NCBI GenBank assembly: GCA_037367405.1 | Contig: JAZKJV010001876.1 | Coordinates: 1,488,001-1,552,000, forward strand | DNA from: Ottelia alismoides | Lineage: Eukaryota > Streptophyta > Magnoliopsida > Alismatales > Hydrocharitaceae | DNA: 64,000 nt | Direction: 5' to 3' | Shown here: one piece after another, positions 32,980 through 47,100 of the stretch | Layout of the letters: the number at the start of each line of letters is the position of its first letter | Numbering within the stretch: position 1 is the stretch's first letter | The notes under the pieces: model-generated | The model's input: the letters and a program-made list of their open reading frames with translations, nothing else | Told to the model about the DNA's origin: nothing | Database searches by the model: none | Translations under genes and position numbers: made by a program

Positions 32980-35450
32980 CGATGAATCTACGATTCTCAT
33001 TCTTTATTCTTCTATTTTAGCTTTGTCTTTTAGCAAAAACATCTATAAATATTTGCTAATGCAATAAATTAAATTTATGCATGTCTTCATTAATAGTGCA
33101 TAATTAGCACCTTTTCTGTAAAAATAAAAGAATAAAGAGAAAAGAAAAGGAAGGATGTATTTAGAATAAATACAGAGTGGCCCAATCCCCAAGAAAAGGT
33201 CAGGTCTTGACCTGAATCGCAAAAGATTAAGTAGAGAGAGATAGGGGTGCACTATGTATTGTATGTATTACCTATACTTGTAGATATAATTATATATATT
33301 TATTCTACTTTTTGTGAAAATTTTATTATTTTTGAACACTTGTATAAATTCCTAATAACAATATAAAATAAAAATTAGAAACTAAAAATAAAATAAAAAT
33401 AAAATCCACAATTTAGTGTACGAAGGTCACATGTATATAAGTGTGTTCTAGACCTATTTATTCAATACCTTTCTCTAAATTATAAAAATAAAATAATAAC
33501 CATTTTATACTCCTCGAATTATTTTATAAATAAATAAAATATTAAATAATAATATTTTTGTGAAAAAAATAAAATAAAATATGTGTATATAACACATAGA
33601 TATAGTATACCTATATATAACACTTAACACAGTATATACCCTATTTATATAAAAATAATTAAAAATCACAGAAAATATTTATAAAATATAAACATTTTTT
33701 TATTTTATACACTTCTAAATTTAAAATCATTTACCATTTTTATTTAATTTCATTTTATTTTCTAAATTCTAATTTATGATTGGGCCACATAAGATTGTTG
33801 ACCCCTAGTCAACATCTCCTCCCAGCTGACCCAACCTGATTCCTTGTTCCTTGGAGCTTACTCTCCTATTTTTCTCGATCGGGTCAGGCCCCCATTCTCC
33901 TTGATTTATGCACCCGATTAAGGTCTTGAGATCCATGAGCCTCGCAAATTCCTAGGCGTAGCCGGATCGCCCTAGGGTTTCGAACACCACTCCGATTCTT
34001 CTAGACCCTCGAGCATCCTATAAATTCTTCCCTCCACCTCATGTGCTCCTCAGCTCCTACCTCGCCACCCTCCTACCCCCTAGCCACCTACAGTTGAGTG
34101 ACAACTGCCTGGAGCCACCTTCGGAGCTCTGGTTGGTACTGGATTGACGACGTTGAAGTCGCGTTGTCGGAGAGCCGCTGCGAGAAGCCTCCTTGGCCAA
34201 TCGCAACCTGGTTGAGGCTATAACCTCCCCCTCCTCTTCTCCTTAAGTTCCTGCATTCGTCAGCCCCTTCAAGTGGAGATTATCCTCCCTGCATTTTCCC
34301 TTCCACTTCGATTTTCCCATTTTCCTTTCCACTTCGATCTTCACCTTTTTGTCGTCGCTCATTCCTCTACTCCGACCATCAGGTTGGAGCCCCGTATTGG
34401 TCATCTCGCTGTACAGATCGACAGTCCCACTTACCCTTCATCTCTCAATGTATCCTATCCCCCTGTATCCTACTCATCGAAGTAGGATTAGGTCGGGTTT
34501 CCTTCCCTCACCTTCGTCGAAAACCCAAGCTCCATCATCATGTCGCTTCTCCTTGTTTTGCTATGCAATAACCAGACTAGAACCATGACCCGAGTCGATC
34601 TATCCCTTGTAGGTGCTAGCTCCTGCGAGGAAACCCAATTGATATCCCAGTTGCTCCAGCGGAGCAGCTCCAGGAGGCGGACCATTGCCACGCCAATCTG
34701 ACCGTTCGTGTTCGCATCTGGCCCATCCACCAGACGCAGAGGATCATCATGAAGGTGTTGAGTCTTGTTACAAGTCGATCAGGTCCTCGTACTGCCAGAT
34801 CTTCTTGGAAGCTTGCCAGGTCGCAGTTCTTCCAGCACCCTCCAGAGCCATTCGATGCCTCTTCACATCTAGTTCTGATCGTGGTCATCCATCCATGCAT
34901 ATTCGATAATGGTTCGATCATAACCTTGTCAGAACTGAGCCACCCGACAAAGGTGTTGTCTAGCACATAAGATCAGACCTGACACATTAGATATGATTGT
35001 ACGTCCATGACATCTCCCTAGACCGTCAAATCCACCTAGAGCGACCATCAGGGTCATACATCAAAAAACTGCCCCGCGTGTGCCATGTGCCCTTGCTTGG
35101 GTATATTTCCTTTTCTCCCCTGCATTTTATCTTGTTTAGTTTTAGTCCAGTAAATAAATGTAGTTAAGAACATTTGCAGTATGGACCCCCTGCTTTTATA
35201 TTTGCATTTTAGTATTGTTGAATCTACGTCACATGTGCCCCCACGTGCTTTGTTGGGTTATTTGCAATTCCTATCCTAAACTATTTATCTGTTATGGAAT
35301 GAGTTTCATGTTTTGATATTTGCATTTATACCCCTGTGGGTTTGGATCCCATGTTGAGTACGATTTTAGTAGACAAATTGCATCATTGGCCCTTGAGCTC
35401 TTCTATTATGTTATGTGAAGGCATAGAAAGTAAGTATGTGGAGGCCAAAC
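32980..35450 (+). mobile_element. Gypsy LTR E, plus strand
   Basis: Tip CGATGAATCTACGATTC at 32980, palindrome GGTCAGGTCTTGACC at 33198-33212, very AT-rich U3, TATA box TATAAAT at 34019-34025, GC-richer leader to about 35090, then U5-like text to about 35440. The ends are inferred and the right end is approximate. ORFs such as 34616-34966 (minus) lie in the leader, overlap others on both strands and are not called. Confidence 0.6.
34019..34025 (+). promoter_or_regulatory. TATA box of LTR E
   Basis: ATCCTATAAATTCTTCCC at the AT-to-GC transition, matching the placement in the other LTRs. Confidence 0.55.
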
Positions 35451-36440
35451 CACAAAGACCAAAATGGGAAGCCTGTGGACATTTATGAGACAAATATTTA
35501 TATACAACCAAGTCGTTTATTATGTATATACATACATATTTTTGTGGGTTTTTAATTTTTATATATATTTTTTATTTTATTTATATTTTGTATTTTGTTT
35601 TTAACTTTACAATTTTGTATTTTATTTTTTTATTTTTAGATTTTTATATTTCTTTTTTAAAATACATGCATATATAATATATAATGCTATATATAATATA
35701 GAGAATGTACACACAAATAATACTACATATAAACAAAATGTAGTAAATAAATTATTTTTGGGTTTTATATATTTTATAATGTATTTGTAATTTTTCTGGA
35801 TTTTTTCACAAATTTTTTATATTTTTAAAGACAAAAAATTCCAAATCAGGGATTTAATAAATGCTCGAAATAGATATTCTTTAAAAATAGAAAATAAGGC
35901 CCAAAATTATTCAGAGAGATAATTATATAAAGAAAATAATAAAATAGAAAAATACATTTTTGAATTTTTTGATGATTTTGAGATTTTTATGAATGTTTTT
36001 GGGGTTGTTCGATTTTTAAGCTTTTCCTTTTTCCATTTTTAGTGATTTTTGGACTGGAGTTGAAATATACTAAAATAGACACTATATAATTTTTTTCGAA
36101 TTTTCAACTCATTTTTTTGGTATTTTATAAGATAGACAGTACAAAAAGGGGCTCCTTTTAATTTTTAATACATGATTAAAATGCCCAAAAATGCAAAGTA
36201 AATTCATGGCAAGAAATCACATGCTACCAAGCATCTTATCCTATTTTTGTTTATTTTTAGATGCTAGGGTGTTATTTTTAATAAATGAAATCCAAGCACC
36301 AAAATTCATAACTAGTAGGGGCAAATTATAAATAAATAGTAAGGGCTCGGATGCAATTTTCCCAAAAATATACATGTATATTTAATTTTATTGTATTACA
36401 TGTAAATACACAAAATATAAGGGGTGCACCTGCAATTTTT
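35451..36440. other. AT-rich interval between LTRs E and F
   Basis: About 1 kb of A/T-rich, low-complexity sequence with no ORF or motif I recognise. It resembles the AT-rich U5 stretches of the A-type LTRs and may be the joined tails of E (+) and F (-). Confidence 0.4.
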
Positions 36441-38745
36441 CCAGCTCACGTGGGACGACACGTGAATTGAGCTAGACTAGACCCAAATGTAATTAAAATA
36501 AGTATAGGATCCTGAATGCAAATTTTCCAATTAATTTAAAGCATTGCATTTTATTTACAGGGCAAAATAATAAATATAAAAAAGTGGGGAGAAGATGTGA
36601 TGTTTACCCCACAGGCGTGTGAGTGGATGGTTCGATGAAGCTCACTTAAACAGTGTCGCATCACGGAGGGCTGATGATGATTTGCGATCAGACGGTGGAG
36701 ACTAGATTCCATGGTTGAGATCTACGATGAAAGAGTGCTCGATCGAACAACATCTGTAAGGTCTGGCGAACGTCTGAAGATCAGACGAACCTCTGGGTTA
36801 TTAGAAGAAAGAGGGACGGACTCGCCCTTGGCGAGTTTTGCTCGAGCGTAGGTCGCTCCTCTGACCTCCTCGAGCTCCTTTGACTGGCTGTCCCTGGCGA
36901 ATGTTCGAGGTGTTTCAGAAAAGTCCAGAGGTTGTCGATTGGCCTCTGGATGCTCGGAGGAGATGCATGGCCTGGAAGCTGCAAGTCAAATCTGATGAAG
37001 CCCAGAGGGGTTGCATTGACCGCGTGACCTGCACAAAATAAACGTAGGGCTCGAAGCGAAGTGCTTCGACCACTGGTGAAGCTAGGATGCGCAGATGGGA
37101 ATGGGGTGGAGAGGGTCCGGCGAGTGATGGAGGAGGACCCTGGAGTTGTTGATCGTGGCTCGATTAGGAGGTTTATATGCAGAAGATGAGGAGGATAAAA
37201 ATGGGATGGATTGCATGGTTGAGAACATCTTGAGTCACCGTGGAATACAACCGGAGTAGAGAGCTCCAGCAATAAAAGATCTTGAATCTAAGCTAATATA
37301 ATGATCTATACGCAGAACTAATCACTGGAATGATAAGACACAACAAGAAACTTCCTAGTCAGCTCGTACCTGGTCGGAGACCAGACAGTAGAGGTGGTCG
37401 GAGTTGGCCACCTGGGTACACCCCTATCCTCTTGAAGCTCAACATGATTGCACGAACACTCCTCCTGTCACGAAGGGACCTGCTAGACTGAGGACAAGGG
37501 CTCCTAAACTTTATGTGTAATGCACCCTTATTGACCAACCCTTTGGAATGAATCAAATGTATGTACAAAGGATCTAAGTGGATGGCATGGATTACGGTAG
37601 ATCAATGATGAATTCTATGTTTTGACCAATTTATTTTTATTTTTTATGATTTATTTTATTACTTTATTTTCTTATTTTATGTATATATAAAACTTATTTT
37701 TACGTATACAAATATATTTTTACTATAGATGTTATTTGTATATTTGAATAAATAGGGGTGTATCTTTTGTAGGTATGTGTATTGTATATTTACATATGTA
37801 TTTTTGTATTTTATTGTAATGTTTCTTTTATGATTTTATTTAGATTTATATTTTTTTACAAAGCATAAATTATATTTACAAAAGTTTAAAAATATAAAGA
37901 ATAAGTGATGAAAGAATGAATTTTACTTTTGTTTATATACAGATGTTATCATAGGTAGTTTACCTATGTTTTTATAGGCTTATTATATTTTGCATTTTCT
38001 TTGTGATTTAATTTTGGTTCTAATATGTACATGTTTTATGAATAATATTTACAAAATTATAGAAATATGAATTTGTAAATAGTAAAGAATGAAAATTTTA
38101 AATAGTTTATTCGTATATTATACAATGAGGGTCCAAAACCTAACTTTCACATCTTACCTCCAAAAAATATGAAACCACCTCCATTAAATAGCTTATGAAA
38201 AGTTATATTGAATTAGAGGTCATTTTGATATATTTTCAGTTTTTATTTAGAACATATGGGTGTGTGAAGTTGGGATTTGGATTTTACTTTGTGTATGAAA
38301 AGTACATCGTGTATGATTTTTGTACAAAATAATATTTGTATTTTTACTCACATTATTGTCTACAACTTTCATTCACAAAGTTTCTTTATTTGATGTGTAA
38401 ATAATAAAGAATGAAGTAGGTGTCAAAAATGCTTTATTGAATGAATAAAATAATTGGGTTTTTATTGTACTTTTGGCCCTTATCTCCCCCTTCTTTATTC
38501 CTTATCGACCAATTTAATTCTTGACTTGGTCTCGAGGTTTAGGGTAATAAAATACCTTTGGTAATTTATTTTTTTCTTTTATTATCTTTATTATAAAATG
38601 TTGGCATTAAAAACATTATTATTTACATAATAAACGCAAAAGATGATGAATGTTATTTTGTACAAATTAATGTTATTTACTTGCATTAGATAGGGTTTTT
38701 AAGGCCAAAATGATAGAATAAAGGTGATAAAATGGAGATTCATGA
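36441..38745 (-). mobile_element. Gypsy LTR F, minus strand
   Basis: Minus-strand tip TCATGAATCTCCATTTTATCACC at 38745, followed by the 'tttattc...attttggcttaaaa' landmark, a degenerate counterpart of the U3 palindrome at about 38515-38535, the 'cctccattaaatag' region near 38185, a TATA box at 37171-37180, a GC-richer leader (36600-37270) and U5-like text. The 163-codon minus-strand ORF at 36781-37272 lies in the leader; no similarity is recognised and no relative is open at this place, so it is left uncalled. Confidence 0.55.
37171..37180 (-). promoter_or_regulatory. TATA box of LTR F
   Basis: The minus strand reads GCATATAAACCTCC. Confidence 0.5.
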
Positions 38746-39205
38746 GGCATGCGTGCATTTCGCACAGGATGAAAGTGAAAATAAAATAAATGCTAGGAAT
38801 AAAGTGCAATTGTTCAAAAAAGGGAATATAAATCCGTGTCCCTCCAGGTCTAATTTGCAAATAAAATAAACAGTGAGAGTAGAGGTGCAATTTTACCCTT
38901 TATTGATCTGGCAGAAAGGATGACTTGATGACGACGTGGCTCTGATCGGATGGCTGGTGATATATCTTACGTGAAGGGCCCCGATTAGATCAGGATCTTC
39001 AATTAATGGTGGTCATTTGGGGCAGAATGAACGGTAGAGATGGAAAATGGGGAGACGTTCTTGATCTAAGAGCTCTGAATAGTGCTGGACGAACTGGGAA
39101 GCATCTCCATCCAGATGAACTTAGAATTCAAGGATCTCCTCATCTCTCAGCTAAACTAATTTAAATAACGCTCAGAAGGTAGCCCAAGTGATTCCGCATC
39201 TGGTG
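38746..39205 (-). mobile_element. LTR G, distal piece left of element C
   Basis: U5-like minus-strand text (for example 38840-38890 and 38900-39010) that continues LTR G from 57426, on the other side of element C. It is then cut by the start of LTR F at 38745. The bases next to C here (TGGTG) and there (GTGTG) are only a partial match, so the target duplication has drifted or my boundary is off by a base or two. Confidence 0.5.
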
Positions 39206-42200
39206 TGTTGCTGAGCTCTTCTGGGGTTTTAATTATTTGAACTATGAACAAGTCGTTGCAACCCAATCAAGCATCAGCAGACAAACAAATCTATTTTTAT
39301 TTTTTTAGAGCTGCAAAATTAACTAAAAATGAATAACAATGCAAGAGAAATTTTTGCTACTTATTTACCTGTATAGAAGATAGGATCGAACTCAGGGAAG
39401 CTACGATTCCCGAGGGTTATTCAAATAATCGATGAAAATCAATTAAGAGAAAAGTAGGAATCTCAAAGGAAAACTATCCCTGCTTTTGTGGATATTTTAT
39501 ATTTTAAATTTTTAAATTTTTATTATTTCTATTTTTTATTTTCTGATTTTTCAAATTATTATTGATTTTATTTTACAATTTTTATAATTTCAAATAAACA
39601 ACAATAAGCACAAGAAAAGAAAGATGTACACCAAACTCTTTTTGTATTTTTCAGTTATATAAAAAATGCTCATAAAAATCTAGAGAAAATATTTTTGTGT
39701 TTTAAAGTTTTTGAAATATTTTTGAGAAATTTTTTAGAATGTACAGATGTTTTTGTATTTTTTCTAAAAATCAAACAGTGGCAAAAATGAGAAACATTGC
39801 ACATCCTGGAGAAATTTGCAACTTAAAAAAATTTTAATTGCCAAAACTCCTGCCAATTATTTTTATGATAAAATAGGGATAAACATCTACAAATAGGGAC
39901 TAAAATCACGATTTTTCGATTTTTGTAGAATTTTTTATGATTTTTATAAAATTTTTCGTATTCTTTAATTTTTTGGTCTAAAAGGAATTGTTAATGTATG
40001 ATATTTGGATAAAAATTAAAAGACAATGAAATTAAACTACTTTAATTTTTTGGAATTTTTGGAGCAATACTCAAAATTTTATGAATTTATGAATTTTAGG
40101 AAGAGAAGAAGACATTGTTTTTTATTTTTTAATAATATCACATAATGACAAAAAGTAATAAAAAATATGTTAAAAAGATACACACGTCAGAAGCATAGCA
40201 AAATTTTTGGAAATTTTATTGGCAAAAGAAAACATTTATTTCAATACGAAAAGCAAGCCAATGAAGGTCTGGAGTTCAAGGACTGAAACACAAATGTTAA
40301 AAGTTTGTGCATCAATAAATAACAAGAAATAAATATGTCGGAAATCTGCAATTTACCCAATAAACGTTCCAAGCACGTGACTTGAATGCTAGAAGGGGCT
40401 TCTTCTTGTAATTCTAGAATCATCGTGGGCGTGGCTCATATTTTTCAAAATTGTTTTTTTAATTCCAAAACCCCCACCTAGGGTTTTGTTATTTGCCTTC
40501 TTCATTCAAAGACATGGATAAAGGAGGAGAGGGGGTTGTGTCGCCCCTCCCTTCTTCCTCAAGAATCGGGGTGTCGTCGTCATCTTCAAAGGATGCGACG
40601 AGCGGAGGCATACCCGTGCACGCAGTCGGGATGACAATTGAGATGGGTGTAGACAATAGATGGTCTTTTGCGGAGGTGATCGATTTATTCCCAGGCAGAA
40701 GTGTGTCGGAGGAGCAGAGCTCGTGGTGGGGGGCGTCGTGTCACGCAGCGGTTAGCGAAGCAGTGGAGATCGTCTGGTTGTGGCGGGTGTTCCTCAGGCA
40801 GTGAAGTGCGGATCTAACGGCGGTAGAGCAGATGGAAGGGTTGGGGCTTCGACTATGGCGGGTGACCTGGGCAACACCCGCCCAGGTCGACGAAAATGAC
40901 GGTAGGCGGCGACGGAGCTTGTTGTGTGTGGAGGCCTGAGGCGAGGATGCAGTAGTTTGAAGCAGGTGGAGGCAATGGGCACCGCCGGCGGCTGTAGGGG
41001 TAGCAGCAGTGCCGTTGTGCTTTTTATTTTTTTGATTTTTTTGTAAACAGTAATTAGGAAAAACTTTTTTTAATTTTTTTTAAAATCCGAAATAGAGGAA
41101 TTAAAAGCAGATAAAAACATTTTTTATTTTTATTTTTTTATTTTTTTATTTATAGTTTTTTAGATGATCTTGCAAAACAAATGTTAGAGAGAAAGAAAAC
41201 AAAATTTTTTTGTTATTCTTTTTATTTATAGACAAATTAGTATGCGAGCTTGATGACTCAAAATCAAATGGAATGCATGAGCAGGGATACGATGAAAAAT
41301 GAGGGATGGATCCGAATCTCCAGCCACCATGTGTGGCCAAAGTTGAGAGATTGTGTGGGTAGACAAGAACGCGATAGGATCAAGAAAATGGAATGAAAAA
41401 TCAGGATCGAGGATGAACCAAAATCGTGATGGAATCTAAGATCTAGATAAAAAATGACGATGAAAGAAAATGCGAGAAAATAAAACTACAATTAACCTAG
41501 ATGAAAAATAAAACTATGGTTAACCTAGAAGAAAAACGAGAAGAAAATGTGGATCTCACCTTAGGAGCGGAAAAGACCTTGATCAGCTTGATGAAGACCG
41601 ACACGCTGTCACCGGACGGCTCGGAGGCTAGGCACCCTTCTACGATAAGAAGACTCTCAGAGATCGGGCTCCTCTCACCAAAGATTGATCAAGTTGAAAA
41701 GATGGAGAATGAGCCTTATTAATAGATAGAATGGGATTGAAGTTTGATTTTTTTTTGAATTTTTGGATGAGATAAGAGAAAAAAAAGAAGAGAGATTGAA
41801 ATGAGATATAGCATAAAGCTAAATATTTAAAAAAATAACTTATTTTTTATTTTCATCACTTTATTTATTGGAAAATCAAATGTTGTTTATTTTTTACGAT
41901 AGTTAGTTGAGAAAATTAATTATTCACTTATGCTATATACAGATATGACATTATCTACATGGGTAAATAAGCAAATTATCTTTTTTTAATTTTTATTTTA
42001 TTTATTTATTTATTTATTTTCAATAATTAGTAAAAAATATTTACAAATATTTACGAAGACATTATATACAAATACATGAGAAAATTACACAAACCACCTC
42101 AGAAAACCGACTTTTCAACCGTAACTCCAAAAATTATAAAATCACAGCCATTTTAAAGATAATTTAATTTGCTTGGTTCAATTTGATTCATATGAAGTCG

Positions 42201-42732
42201 GAATTGATCTTTCAATTATTGCTTGATGGCTTTTTCCGGGTGTGGTTACTTTTATTATATTCATGATTTCATTGTGCAATTATTTTATTAATTAACTGAC
42301 ATTTTTATTTACAAATTTTGTTTTGAAAATTATTTTATTTAAGTTCAATTTATATACAAATAAAATAGTGTTAGTTTTATACATATATACACAATAAGTG
42401 AGAAGTATTTACAACACACATTTTTTTGGGTTTTCTGATTAAGGACAATATCTCTCCCTACTTTATTCCTGGTCGATCAGGTCAAGTCTTGACCTTCTCT
42501 CGAGGTTCGGGTCAGCTTGTATCTATTACATATATACAATCTTCTTTTCTTTTCTTTATTTTTCCTTTCTTTCTTTAGTTATTTATTTTAGGTTAAAATA
42601 ATATACAAATATACAATATTTACACACCGATGCAAGTTAGTAAGAATATGGAGTTAGTATTATATATAGGTGTTTAATAAGGGATTTTAAGCTAAAATAA
42701 ATGAATAAAGATGACGAATCACATATTCATCC
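39206..42732 (-). repeat. 3' LTR of C
   Basis: Aligns with 53969-57425. Minus-strand tip GGATGAATATGTGATTCGTC at 42732, palindrome 42480-42494, GC island at 40490-41020, end motif at 39360-39420 ('gatcgaactcagggaagcta' on plus), and end at the 'ttgctgagctctt' landmark near 39208. The 103- and 62-codon ORFs in the GC island are not called. Confidence 0.88.
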
Positions 42733-42749
42733 CCCCTATGCTTTACCTT
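42733..42749 (-). other. Polypurine tract of C
   Basis: The minus strand reads GGTAAAGCATAGGGGG before the LTR tip, near-identical to the AB tract at 25260-25276. Confidence 0.72.
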
Positions 42750-44159
42750 TTCTAGTCCCTTAGCAAACACTTAATTGAAAGAATAAGTGAATAGAATAAA
42801 AAAAGGAAGGAAAAATAAATAAGTTAGGACAATATTGAGTATTGAACTTTTCTTTATAAAATTGTAGTTTGGAGCTCTGTCAGACCTTTGGATTATTAAT
42901 GTGTTGGAACCTTAATGGGAGATGGATTTTAAACCTAACAAGCATCTAAGTTCCATATGATCCTATTCAGATCACCTCAACAGTCAGGTCAGAACAAGTC
43001 TATATATACAAATTCTTGTGACTATGAATCTTTACTTGTATGGTGTAAGTGAGATATAGCTCCCCATCTCAAAAGTAGAAAAAAAACAGCCTCCCTCAAA
43101 AAAGGTAACTCTAGTTCCCCGGTCTTGCAACTCTTTCCTCGAGGAGCGGAGATATTCCCTTCTAAGGTCAAGTGCAACCGGCTCAAGAAGAGGGGATGGA
43201 GAAAATAATGGACGATAACTAGTATAGCTACCTATACTTGGATGCATGACCAGTGTAGCCAAGTCATCCGCTGCAAGCTTACAAAAAAATATCTTTGAAA
43301 CTCTTATTGTATTTTTTTTATCCTTGTATATACACTCTGGCAGGCATTTTACTTTTCAATCAGGCATGTCCACTTTTGGAGATTCTGCATTTTTCCATAC
43401 TCTTTTTTTAAATATATACAAGGTGCAGCATGTATATAAGGAGTATTTCCTCTTGAGCCAGTAGACTATCCCTCTTTTGAAGCATTATTGCAACCCCACA
43501 GCATCCTGTCTTTTGACCTCAACATCGCTAGTTGAGACGCACTTCCTTCCCTAGAGGAAGACGAGATGTTCTGCCTAGATGTACTACCCTCGTATTCTAC
43601 CCCAAGCTAAAATATTATGCCTCCTCATTACCTCATCCATGAATAGCTACGTGTAGAGTGCTTTGTCCAAGATAAGCCATTGTCTTAAAGAATCATGGGT
43701 GTGTTGTTAAATATTCTACTTAGACTACTCAAGATGATATGTGACCATAGTCTTATGGACTCAAAGAATTAAGTCACAAGTACCTGAAAATTCTTAACTC
43801 CATTTCTTTAAAGGTTCGTGTAAAATTAAGTGGATTAAGGTCCAACTAGGCTCCATTCTTCAATTTTATTCCAAACTTAGTTTAAATGTCAATACTATCC
43901 TGAAAAATGCACATGCAAATGCAAGCAAATATGAACAATGCAAAGAAAGCATTTTTTTAAAAAATTGATGCACATCTGAAAAGAACACATTTTTTAAACA
44001 ATTTTCTAGTTTTGAACTTTTTATGTATTTTTGGAGAAAAATGCAGTTGTAAAAGAAAGGTTTTTTAAATTATGCAAGTTTTTATAGATTTTTTGGTTTT
44101 GTATTTTATTTTTTTATGGACAAGGGTTAGTAGAATATATACTAGTATATACAAGATAT
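42750..44159 (-). other. C 3' noncoding interior, right up to the LINE
   Basis: 43265-43510 aligns in reverse with AB 24540-24850. 43511-44159 aligns loosely with the older element around 29570-29800 and is absent from AB. The 'ccttttctagtcccttagca' text at 42747-42767 is the decayed pre-PPT hairpin. No coding potential is seen. Confidence 0.55.
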
Positions 44160-47100
44160 ATTTTTTTAACCCAGCCATGGCTGGTCCCAAGCCCGGGTAA
44201 ATGAGGAGGGTTGCATTAGATAGCTGACAACTAGCGTAAAATAGTTCGAGACAACTTCCTAAATAGTGCATTTTTTCTAAAAAAATACTATTTAAGAAGT
44301 TTCCTCATGACGGTCAGATCTTTTCAACATGGATTTAAGCAAACATACAGATTTCGTTGGGGAGTTCCCTACTTGCGATGCGTTGCATCGCCTGAATGCA
44401 ATGAAAAATTGGCAGGGGCCGCTACATCTCAACCTGGATGTAGTTCAAAATTTGCAAGGGATCTTACATGAGGAACGTGTGCAAGCGATTAAGTTAGTTT
44501 CGCTGCATCACCGTCCGGATGCAGTCCAAAATTTACAAGGGTTCTCGCATAATGGACGCATGTGAGTAAAGAAATTAGTCCAAAAGAGATTACAACAGAA
44601 GTTGCGGATTGGTAGTTGGAATATTGGCACTTTAACTAGAAAGTTGATGGAGATGGATATGATGGAAAGAAGGAAGATTCATATACTATGTCTTCAAGAG
44701 ACTAAATGGGTTGGAGAGAAAGCAAGGGAGATTGAGAAGATATGATTTAAACTTTGGTATTCAGGTAAAGATAAGGGTTGAAGCAGTGTTGGAGTGGTTG
44801 TTCATAAGGATTTGAAGGATGGTGTGGTTGAGGTGAAAAGATTCAGGGATCGAATTATTTTGCTAAAATTGGTGCTTGAAGAAGAAATTCTGAATATCAT
44901 CTCAGTTTATGCACCGCAAATTGGTTTAGATGAAAGGACTAAACAAGCTTTTTGGGAGGATTTGGATAAAAGTCTACAAGGAATCCCACAAAGAGATATG
45001 ATTTGCATCGGTGGAGATCTTAATGGACATGAGGGAAAAGATGCTTCAGGGCATGCTAGTGTTCATGGAGGACATGGTTTTGGGAATAGAAATGAAGAGG
45101 GAAAAGCCATCCTGGACTTTGCAACGGTATATGATCTTTTCATAGAAAACACTCTCTTCAAGAAGAGGGAGAGTGGGCGAACTAGAACACAGATTGATTA
45201 CTTTGCGTTGAGGAGAAGAGATAGGTTGTGTTGTAAAGACTGCAAAGTAATCCCAGGAGAGAGTTTGACAACCCAACATCATTTGTTAGTCTTGGATGTA
45301 CAAATGAAAGGGGTGGTAAAGAAAAGGAGGGTTTCTAGTGTAACTAGAACTAGATGGTGGAATCTTCCATCGAAGCAAGCGAGCTTTAGGAAGAAGGTTT
45401 TAGAAGACTTATCTTGGGATTGTAGCGGTAGTGCAAACGAGATGTGGGAGGCAGTAGCATCTTGTATCCGAAAGGTAGCCAAAGAGATGCTAGGCGAGTC
45501 AAAGGGAGGAGCTCCATGTCAGAAGGAGGCATGGTGGTGCAGTGAAGGGGTGCAGGAGAAGCTAAAAATAAAAAGAGCTTGCTTTAAAGCAATGTCTAAG
45601 GATAGAATAGAGGAAACTATCACAAACTACAAAATAGCGAAGAAGGAAGCAAAGAAGGTCATAAACGAAGCTAAGTCAAAAGTTTATGAAGTTTTGTATA
45701 AAAATCTCGACTCTAAGGAGGGACAGAAGGATATATTCAGGTTGGCCAAAGCAAGAGAAAGAAAAACCAAAGACCTTTCTCAAGTGGGATGCATTAAGGA
45801 TGAGGAAGGTCATGTGCTTGTTACTCAGAAGGATATAAAGACTAGATGGGAGCAGTACTTCCATAAACCTTTCATTGGGGAAGGAAATAGATATATCACT
45901 TTGGGTGATCTAGCTTGTAGTGAACGTTACTTGAATCTTGCATGCTATAGACGGATACAAAGAAAGGAAGTAGAGGAGGCTTTGAAGGTTATGAGACCTG
46001 GAAAAGGTGTAGGACCAGATGACAACCCTGTAGAAGTTTGGAGAGTTTTAGGTGAGTGTGGTTTGACTTGGCTTACGAATCTATTCAATGTTATTTGGCG
46101 AAGCAAGAAAATGCCTGAAGATTGGAGGAGGAGTATCGTGGTGCCTCTTTATAAGAATAAAGGAGACATTCAAAATTGTTCAAATTATACAGGTATCAAG
46201 CTGATGTGTCACACTATGAAAATTTGGGAACGTGTGATCGAAAGAAGGTTGAGGCAAATTTCCAATGTAAAAGAAAACCAATTCGGATTCATGCCAGGTC
46301 GCTCAACGACTAAAGCCATCCATTTGCTGAGGAGAACACTAGAGATTTATAGAGCTAAAAGGAAGAACCTTCACATGATCTTTATTGATTTGGAGAAGGC
46401 TTATGATTCTGTCCCACGAGAGATATTGTGGAGAGTGTTGGAGAAGAGACAATTACATGTCCTATACATTAACCTCATAAAAGGACATGTATAATAGGGC
46501 TTTATCTTGTGTAAGGACCCCATCTGGGAAGACTGGATATTTTGACATCAACATTGGTTTATATCAAGGTTCTGCTTTGAGTCCATTTATTTTTACTTTG
46601 ATTATGGACGAGTTGACCAGTCACATTCAGGATGAGTTATCTTGGTGTATGTTATTTGCAGGTGATATTGTGTTAATTGACGAGACTAGAGATGGAGTAA
46701 ATGAGAAGCTTGAGGTCTGGAGACATGAGTTGAAGACTAAAGGATTTCGTATAAGTAGGGCTAAGACGAACTAGATGGAGTGCACCTTTGATGGAAGCAA
46801 TGGTGAAGAATCGAGGTGAAGATTGGTGACGATAACATTCAGAAGAGAGATTCCTTCAGATATCTTGGATCTATTATGCAACATGATGGGGAAATTGATG
46901 GAGAAATTACTAATAGAATAAATACAGGGTGGCTAAAGTGGAGAGGAGCCTCTGCTATTCTCTGTGATAAGAAAAATTCCTTTAAAGATTAAAGGAAACT
47001 TTTACAAAGCGACCGTGAGACCTACTATGCTTTATGGATCTGAATGTTGGCATGTGAACCATAGACATGTGCAGAGAATGAATGCAGCAGAAATGAAAAT

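Noticed and set aside
36781..37272. 163-codon minus-strand ORF
   Set aside because: Sits in the leader of LTR F; Pro/Ser/Arg-rich, unrelated to known proteins, and no sister LTR keeps it open.
45046..45864. Minus-strand ORFs at 45046, 45279 and 45676
   Set aside because: Shadows of the LINE endonuclease-RT frame.
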